Shown here: piece by piece, positions 58,005-64,000 of the stretch | Layout: the number at the start of each line of letters is the position of its first letter | How positions within the stretch are numbered: position 1 is the first letter of the stretch | Assembly: GCA_001769805.1 (NCBI GenBank) | Contig: MEPO01000032.1 | Coordinates: 124,001 to 188,000, forward strand | Reading direction: 5' to 3' | Length of the DNA stretch: 64,000 bases | Source of the DNA: Bdellovibrionales bacterium GWA1_52_35 | GTDB lineage: Bacteria > Bdellovibrionota > UBA1018 | Program-made: the position numbers and the translations under genes | Notes under the pieces: generated by a model | What the model was told of the DNA's origin: nothing | Database searches by the model: none | The model's input: the letters and a program-made list of their open reading frames with translations, nothing else

Positions 58005-58885
58005 TAGTTGGGAACGTAGCGTTCCAGAACCGCTCTCGCGAACCCGGCAAAATCCGACGCCTCCAAGGGAGGACTCGTATGGTCCGGCCGTTTCCCTCGG
58101 GAAGGAGGCGTGAAACAAAGAGTGATCGTCAGATCAAAATCAGCGAGCGCCTGCATCTGCCGATCAAACCAGTCGAGCGCATTCGGCCGATGCCAGTCCG
58201 CCCAGCTGATGCCAGTTCTGAGCTTCTTCACGCCCAGGCGTTTGAGCCAGTCCACCGCAAAATCCAGGCGGGGATCCTCGTAATGAAACCACTGGCAGAT
58301 TCCCATCTCAGGATCGAAGACTTCAACCGCGGGCTTGGGCGTGCCATCATGACGAATCAAACCCATATAAAAATGCCGGTAATAGGAACTTCCTTCGTTT
58401 TCCTTATGCCGGGTTGTGGCACCCCAGGCCGGGGGCAGATCCAAAAGACTGTACCAGAAAATTCGCTCGGATTTTCCTGCAAGAAGCTCGAAGGTCTTCT
58501 TCAAACCAAACGTCTGAACCTCATCGGCGCCAAAACTCGAGACACCCACCTCGGTGATCCAGACAGGCTTGCCGGAGACCTTCTGAATACCTTCGAGTTT
58601 TTCGGGCCATTCTTCCAGGCGCCAATGATTCCAGTCCAGAGGAAAACCGTGAATCGCGACGATATCCACGGCGTCCAAAACGCCCTGTCGCTGCATCCGG
58701 TGGACAAAGGCCGGATCAATCGGAGACATTCCCCCGAGGACAATTGGCATATGAGGTCTGACTTTGCGGATTTCCCGGGCACCGAGGATGGTCATCTCGG
58801 AGAAATCCTTCCACTCCGGATCCAGCTCAAAATCCCAGTGTGAAAGGTTGTTCGGCTCGTTCCAGATCTTGATCGCTTCGATCAT
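58004..58885 (-). CDS. glycoside hydrolase-like protein with apparently permuted TIM-barrel order
   Basis: Starts MIEAIKIWNEPNNLSHWDF, ...WITEVGVSSFG..., then LGVKKLRTGISWADWHRPNALDWFDRQMQALADFDLTITLCFTPPS and ends FARAVLERYVPN. ATGA overlap with upstream methyltransferase. Confidence 0.72.
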   Translation of the reverse strand: MIEAIKIWNEPNNLSHWDFELDPEWKDFSEMTILGAREIRKVRPHMPIVLGGMSPIDPAFVHRMQRQGVLDAVDIVAIHGFPLDWNHWRLEEWPEKLEGIQKVSGKPVWITEVGVSSFGADEVQTFGLKKTFELLAGKSERIFWYSLLDLPPAWGATTRHKENEGSSYYRHFYMGLIRHDGTPKPAVEVFDPEMGICQWFHYEDPRLDFAVDWLKRLGVKKLRTGISWADWHRPNALDWFDRQMQALADFDLTITLCFTPPSRGKRPDHTSPPLEASDFAGFARAVLERYVPN

Positions 58886-59694
58886 AGGCGCTCCTGTCGG
58901 GATTCTCCGGTTGCACTCGCCCACTCTTCCTCTTCCCAGATGCGCCGCTTCCGGACACCTTGCGCAGGCGGTTCGCAAAAATAAACTTCGTGGGTGATTC
59001 GTTTTATTTTTTCAAAACCTGTAGAACGGAGCTGGGCCTCCACTGCCGCATGATTCGGAACCCACCAGTTGGTTGCATCGTTGGAATAGGACTTTTCAAT
59101 GAAAGCCATCTTCGGCCAGCCCCGTTCATTGAAGATCTTCCGCTCGGTGATCGGGTAATCATCTTTGGTCGGAAAGTTCGGGAGTTCTTGCGCCGGGTCT
59201 TCTGTCGTGAGGGTTTGAAAAACCATGAGCTTGTTCACTTTTTCGGCCACGGTATCCAGCGCCAGGGTGGGATAGCGCAGATGGTAAAAAACTCCCATGA
59301 ACAAGACGAGATCAAATTTCTCCGAAGTGCGCGCGAGATCATGAATCTGCATCTGGCGGAATTCCGGCTGATGCCGGAGGTTTCCTCCGAGCTGTCCGGC
59401 AATCCAGCGGGCCTGCGAAAGGTAAAGGGGCTCCGAATCGATGCCCAGGACCCGCCCGCCCCTTTTTGCCAACTCAAAGCTGTAGAAACCGGCGTTGCAA
59501 CCGATGTCCAGGCAACGCCAACCGGTAAGATCCTGCGGAATCGCGTCCGCGATTTCCACCCATTTTCGCAACGGAAAATCTCCCAGGAAATGTTCGGGTG
59601 CGGTCTGCACTCCTTCGCTGAGATGGAAATTATGAAACCAGGGACCGAGTCGCTCTATCGCCTGACGTAATTGTCTGCTTGTTTCAGTTTCCAC
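58882..59694 (-). CDS. SAM-dependent methyltransferase (CmoB/DUF1698-like)
   Basis: WRCLDIGCNAGFYSFELAKRGGRVLGIDSEPLYLSQARW; DLVLFMGVFYHLRYPTLALD. Confidence 0.85.
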   Translation of the reverse strand: METETSRQLRQAIERLGPWFHNFHLSEGVQTAPEHFLGDFPLRKWVEIADAIPQDLTGWRCLDIGCNAGFYSFELAKRGGRVLGIDSEPLYLSQARWIAGQLGGNLRHQPEFRQMQIHDLARTSEKFDLVLFMGVFYHLRYPTLALDTVAEKVNKLMVFQTLTTEDPAQELPNFPTKDDYPITERKIFNERGWPKMAFIEKSYSNDATNWWVPNHAAVEAQLRSTGFEKIKRITHEVYFCEPPAQGVRKRRIWEEEEWASATGESRQERL

Positions 59695-60797
59695 GATTTG
59701 TTCCTCGCTGAGTCATTGACGCTCTTTCGATTCAGGGCGTCGCGGAAATGCTGCTGCAACTCACACGCGCGATGAGCCGCAGTATGGGAATTCAGAATCC
59801 TTTTTCGGGCCCGCTCACCTATTGCAAGGCGCTCCTCTTCGGAGATTCTGCGAAGCATCCGGTTCACATCGTCTGTATGCCGCGCGATCAGGATTTCCAG
59901 ACCGGGCTTGAAGAGCAGTTCTAGTCCAGACCAGTAATCAGATATAATCGGCGTCCCGCAAGCCGCGGCTTCGAAAAGTCGGACGCTCGGAGAGTGGCCG
60001 GCCCGAATCATGTTTTTACGGGTGACATTCAGGGTGAACCTGAGTGCATTGTAAAAATCGCGATGCGCCGAAGGAGGCAGATGCTCCACATGCTTTACGT
60101 TTTTTCCCCAGTCCAAGGCTCCTGGAAACTGCGCCCCTGCCACGATAAAGTGCCCCTCGGGCCAATTTCGCGCAGGCTCGAGCAGCAGAGTTTCGAGCGT
60201 CGGCTGGCGGTCAGGACTGTACGTCCCAAGGTATCCGAGATCCCAGCTGCTCTCGCCTTTTTGCGGATAATAGTGCAGTGGATCCACCGAACAAAAGAGA
60301 GGACGGGCCATGGGCGATCCGAATTCTTTTTCAAGGCGCTGGAGGGTGGGTCCTCCCGTGAAGGAGAGATAGAGCTGATATCTGGCGACAAGTTCCCGGG
60401 TCAGGTATTCACAGGAACCGAGACCAATATGAGCCAGGGTCTCAGGGGTATCGATGTCGTAGAAAACGGAAAGTCCCCGCGTGTTTTTGGTGACCCAATC
60501 GCCAAGTTCAATCCCCTCCGGAACAAAAGAGCCGACAATCACGGCATCGGCTTCCCGGATACTCCCGGTAAACCGGTCCTTGAATTCCTCCAGCGTCGAA
60601 TAGAGTTCCGTTCGCCCATAGGGAGGAGCTGGAAGGTCCCGGTGCGCGGAGTACCAGGGACGGTCACGTTCGAGGAATAAAACTTCATTACCATTGGCCA
60701 CCAGCTCCTTGACCAATCCCCGATAAGTGGTTGCATGACCATTCCCCCAGGAGGAGGTGATGGACAGACCGCAGATCACGATTCGGAGTGGTTTCAT
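59655..60797 (-). CDS. CgeB-like glycosyltransferase
   Basis: LRIVICGLSITSSWGNGHATTYRGLVKELVANGNEVLFLERDRPWYSAHRDL; RLFEAAACGTPIISDYWSGLELLF. Confidence 0.85.
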   Translation of the reverse strand: MKPLRIVICGLSITSSWGNGHATTYRGLVKELVANGNEVLFLERDRPWYSAHRDLPAPPYGRTELYSTLEEFKDRFTGSIREADAVIVGSFVPEGIELGDWVTKNTRGLSVFYDIDTPETLAHIGLGSCEYLTRELVARYQLYLSFTGGPTLQRLEKEFGSPMARPLFCSVDPLHYYPQKGESSWDLGYLGTYSPDRQPTLETLLLEPARNWPEGHFIVAGAQFPGALDWGKNVKHVEHLPPSAHRDFYNALRFTLNVTRKNMIRAGHSPSVRLFEAAACGTPIISDYWSGLELLFKPGLEILIARHTDDVNRMLRRISEEERLAIGERARKRILNSHTAAHRACELQQHFRDALNRKSVNDSARNKSWKLKQADNYVRR

Positions 60798-61858
60798 GTT
60801 TTCCTCAGCAGATTGTCCACTAAGGCGGCACGATGGTCATAGGTATGCTTGGCAATGACCTTTCGATAGGCCGCAGCACCGATTCGTCGCGCGCGATCCG
60901 GAGTGAGTGCTTCAAGATGAGCGATCAATTCATCACCGCTGCCCGCGACCAGGACTTCCTTACCCGGTTCGAAAAAGTAATCGACACCTTTCCAACGATC
61001 GGTAATGAGACAGGCCTCCGCACCCGCCGCTTCAAATACCCGGGTGGGCGGCGAATACCCGTAACTCACCATGCTCTCCCGATTCAAATTGAGAACCGTC
61101 CGAAGGCTGGAATTAAAGGCGTTGTGTTCATGAGTGTAAATATGTCCGAGATATTTCAGATTGGATGGGAGTTCTTTATCGGCCCACCCGTTTCCCCCGA
61201 GCAGAAAATCTGAGTTGGGCATCTGGCGGACTGCATGAAAAAAAAAGTCGTCCACCCGCTTTTCGCGGTCCGGCATGCGATTTCCGAGAAACCCCAGCAT
61301 TCCTTCAAACCGGGAGTCAGCGGCGACGCGGTAATGAGTGGAGCAATCCAGCGCGTTGTACACCGGAACACAGGCACTGGCTCCGAGTTCCTCGTACTCC
61401 CGGACAACGGGATCACCACCGCCGTAAGTGAAGATCAGATCGTATTGCGGAATGAGCGAACGAAAAGGATCTCTTGGATTCAGATTCATGCGATCCAGCG
61501 TAGCCGGCGCATCCACATCCCAGAAAACAACACGGCGGCCCTCTTTCTTAAAATCAAGAACACGGGCCTCCAGTTCTTCGTCATAGACGCCGACCCCACT
61601 GGCTTTGACAATCAGGTCAGCATCCCTGGCACTTTCCAGGGCGCGTTCCAGCCCCAGGCGGTCTGCCGGCCAGACATGCACTTTCGCCCACTCCGGATCA
61701 GTAATATCCCGGTTCTTCTGCCGCTCATAGGCATCTGGTTCATAGAAGGTAATCTCATGTCCTCGCGCCGCCATCGCCCGGAGCAAGCCGCGATAATAGG
61801 TGGCAGCCCCGTTCCAGTAAGCAGAAACCAGACTCGAGCCAAAAAACGCCCATTTCAT
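60794..61858 (-). CDS. CgeB-like glycosyltransferase
   Basis: MKWAFFGSSLVSAYWNGAATYYRGLLRAMAARGHEITFYEPD; RVFEAAGAEACLITDRWKGVDYFFEPGKEVL. Confidence 0.85.
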   Translation of the reverse strand: MKWAFFGSSLVSAYWNGAATYYRGLLRAMAARGHEITFYEPDAYERQKNRDITDPEWAKVHVWPADRLGLERALESARDADLIVKASGVGVYDEELEARVLDFKKEGRRVVFWDVDAPATLDRMNLNPRDPFRSLIPQYDLIFTYGGGDPVVREYEELGASACVPVYNALDCSTHYRVAADSRFEGMLGFLGNRMPDREKRVDDFFFHAVRQMPNSDFLLGGNGWADKELPSNLKYLGHIYTHEHNAFNSSLRTVLNLNRESMVSYGYSPPTRVFEAAGAEACLITDRWKGVDYFFEPGKEVLVAGSGDELIAHLEALTPDRARRIGAAAYRKVIAKHTYDHRAALVDNLLRKT

Positions 61859-62949
61859 AAAATAAATTCCCCGAATTCCTGCTCCGCAACCACCTGGGTC
61901 CGCGACTTTTCGTTCTGAAGTGATCGCACCCAGTGCTCCAGGCTCTGAATTCCCTGTTCAAGCGAAGTGACGGGCCGCCAGCCGGTCATCCGGGTGAATT
62001 TGCCGTGATTGGAAACATAGTACCGCTGGTCTGAAGGTCTCCATTTTTCGTACTGGATACTCAGCCGAACACCTTGGAGCTTTTCCAGAAGCGATACGAG
62101 TTCAAGCAAGCTCGTCGTGTTTCCGGGACCTCCGCCGATCGTAAAGGCGTGGCCGCGAATCTTCGCGCTGTTCTGACGCGCCATCAGAAAGGCTTCGACC
62201 AGATCCTCGACAAAAAGTGCATCACGAACCTGCTTGCCGTCACCGTAGAAGCTCAGCGTTCTGCGGGCCATGGCTTTTCTGACGAAGTGTGCGACCCAGC
62301 CCTGGTCCTCATTCCCATACTGATGAGGACCATAAATACAGCTCATCCGGAAAACGACCGCGGGTATATTGAAGTTTCTCGCGTAATCCAGAACGTACTG
62401 GTCAGCAGCACCTTTGGAGCAACCATAGGGACTGCAGAATTCGATACTGCGGTCCTCACCGATTCCCTCGAGCATACCGAGATTTTCTTCAGCCGGCTCG
62501 TATCGGGTCGCCCGCTCCACCAGCTTGACGTCTTCGAGTCCACCGAGAACTTTATTCGTGGAGGTGTAGAGCAGAAAGGGCTTCTCGGATCTTTCATCTG
62601 TAAGCTTTCGCCTCCGGATGGCTTCCAGAAGATTCAGAGTGCCGCGAGCATTGATTTCAAAATCCGTGATGGGATCCTCAAGGCTTGTGGTGACCGCAAC
62701 CTGCGCCGCCAGGTGATAGATGGCAGTGGCGCCTTCGACGGCGTCCTGGAGCTGCTCCATATCCCGAACATCGCCTTGCACAAAACTCACTTGCCCGGGA
62801 TGGTGATTCAGAAGATAAAAAAGATTCTTCTCCACGCCAGCGCGGGATAGGTTATCGAAGACCAGAACTTTATGTCCCTCCTCGGCCAGGCGTTTGGCCA
62901 GATTAGTTCCGATAAATCCCGCCCCCCCGGTGATCAATACGTAGCTCAT
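61855..62949 (-). CDS. NAD-dependent epimerase/dehydratase (extended SDR)
   Basis: VLITGGAGFIGTNLAKRLAEEGHKVLVFDNLSR; YGCSKGAADQYVLDYARNFNIPAVVFRMSCIYGPHQYG. Confidence 0.92.
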   Translation of the reverse strand: MSYVLITGGAGFIGTNLAKRLAEEGHKVLVFDNLSRAGVEKNLFYLLNHHPGQVSFVQGDVRDMEQLQDAVEGATAIYHLAAQVAVTTSLEDPITDFEINARGTLNLLEAIRRRKLTDERSEKPFLLYTSTNKVLGGLEDVKLVERATRYEPAEENLGMLEGIGEDRSIEFCSPYGCSKGAADQYVLDYARNFNIPAVVFRMSCIYGPHQYGNEDQGWVAHFVRKAMARRTLSFYGDGKQVRDALFVEDLVEAFLMARQNSAKIRGHAFTIGGGPGNTTSLLELVSLLEKLQGVRLSIQYEKWRPSDQRYYVSNHGKFTRMTGWRPVTSLEQGIQSLEHWVRSLQNEKSRTQVVAEQEFGEFIL

Positions 62950-63998
62950 ACCGCAAGTCCTTTCACTGCGAGCTCTTCACGGGCTTCCTGGGTGCGATCC
63001 ACGGCTCTTTGTCCGGCGAGCCACTCGATGAGCTCCCGCATTCCGCTCTCCATGGAGACACGTGGTCGATAGCCCAAAAGCGTTCGGGCCAGACTGATAT
63101 CCGCGAAGCAGTGCCGGATATCCCCGACTCGGTACTGTCCGGTAATTTCCGGAACGAGGTGCGGCTTGCCCATCGCTTCGGCCATGCGCAGCGCGACCTC
63201 TTGAATGGTGATCTGCTCACCACTTCCGATATTGAAGGCGTGATCAACAGCCTGCGGTCCTTCAAGCGCAAGACGGCAGGCCTGCACTACATCAGAGACG
63301 TGAACGAAATCCCGCATCTGCTTGCCATCCTCAAAAATGCTCGGCGTCTTCCCGTTCAAAAGCCGCGAGGCAAAAATGGCCATCACACCGGTATAGGGAT
63401 TCGAAAGCGACTGCCCGGTCCCATACACGTTAAAAAACCGCAGGGCAACCGTAGGAATCCGGTAAGTTCTGCCCATGAGCAGGCACATCATTTCCTGATC
63501 GTATTTCGAAAGCGCATAGATGGAGGCAAGGTCGGGCCTTTTGCTTTCGGGCGTGGGGAGAGCCGATAAACTTTCACCTTCGGCGCCCAAAGGTTCCCAT
63601 TCTTTTTTCTTAAGTCTCTCCAGCGGGCGCCGCGTCTCAAAATGCACCCGGCCATCAGCGCTCTTGTAAAGCCCCTCACCATAGAGACTCATACTGGAAG
63701 CCACGACCAGACGTTCCACCGGATTTTCAATCAGAAGCTGCAGGAGATTCGCCGTACCGAGCGTGTTGTTTTCCACGTAAGAGTGGACTTCGTACATGCT
63801 CTGGCCGACGCCCACGGAGGCAGCGAGATGATAAACAGCGTCAACATCCCGCAGCGCATGCTTCAGATGGGCTCGCGTTCGCACATCACCTTCGATGACT
63901 TCAATATTCTCAAACTGATCGGGGATTCGACTCGATTTGCCATGTACCTGGGCCGAAAAATTGTCCAGAACCCGCACAGTGTATCCGCTCCGTACCAA
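62946..63998 (-). CDS. NAD-dependent epimerase/dehydratase (extended SDR), N-terminus beyond right edge
   Basis: LVRSGYTVRVLDNFSAQVHG...VYHLAASVGVGQSM...YALSKYDQEMMCLL; the GxxGxxG start is missing, so the gene continues past 64000. Confidence 0.9.
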   Translation of the reverse strand: MVRSGYTVRVLDNFSAQVHGKSSRIPDQFENIEVIEGDVRTRAHLKHALRDVDAVYHLAASVGVGQSMYEVHSYVENNTLGTANLLQLLIENPVERLVVASSMSLYGEGLYKSADGRVHFETRRPLERLKKKEWEPLGAEGESLSALPTPESKRPDLASIYALSKYDQEMMCLLMGRTYRIPTVALRFFNVYGTGQSLSNPYTGVMAIFASRLLNGKTPSIFEDGKQMRDFVHVSDVVQACRLALEGPQAVDHAFNIGSGEQITIQEVALRMAEAMGKPHLVPEITGQYRVGDIRHCFADISLARTLLGYRPRVSMESGMRELIEWLAGQRAVDRTQEAREELAVKGLAV

Positions 63999-64000
63999 TT

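Noticed and set aside
62074-62850. 258-aa plus-strand ORF (and similar 58079-58843, 14527-15243, 59994-60680, 61235-61918)
   Set aside because: Shadow ORFs antisense to well-supported epimerase, glycosidase, rSAM and CgeB genes.
1-64000. CRISPR arrays, rRNA genes, prophage modules, canonical toxin-antitoxin or restriction-modification systems
   Set aside because: Looked for and not seen; no regularly spaced repeats, no rRNA sequence, no phage structural genes. The S74 domain alone is not evidence for a prophage because its neighbours are biosynthetic/export genes.

Overview
64 kb bacterial chromosomal window, densely coded on both strands. The left edge holds the end of a moaC/moaA pair, a PAP2-like membrane protein, a COG0731-type radical SAM protein, an iorA-iorB-(ADP-forming acyl-CoA synthetase) operon, a Cys/Met PLP enzyme, Hsp20, one tRNA-Glu(CTC) with an IS3-type transposase scrap next to it, and a PAS histidine kinase/response regulator pair. 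From ~14 to 41 kb there is an accessory cluster with eight radical SAM proteins. Six of these have a Cys-rich SPASM/twitch-like domain at the N-terminus. They sit with a PqqD-like domain fused to a Peptidase_S74 self-cleaving chaperone domain, a two-gene ABC exporter, an HprK-like kinase, an S24/S26 peptidase-like protein, a NodU/CmcH carbamoyltransferase, a DegT aminotransferase, an amidinotransferase, an amidohydrolase, a pilin-like repeat protein and glycosyltransferases. This is the best candidate for an undescribed peptide- or glycoconjugate-modification/export system. From ~46 to 64 kb there is a glycan locus: GT2, GT4, PIG-L, CelD-like GNAT, three CgeB-like GTs (one fused to a nucleotidyltransferase), phosphatases, dehydrogenases, epimerases and two glycosidase-like proteins. 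One of the glycosidase-like proteins appears circularly permuted. I also found coding features below or outside the supplied ORF track: a truncated moaC at the left edge, a 37-aa 8-Cys microprotein, and the IS3 fragment. All family calls come from reading motifs by eye; no database search was run.
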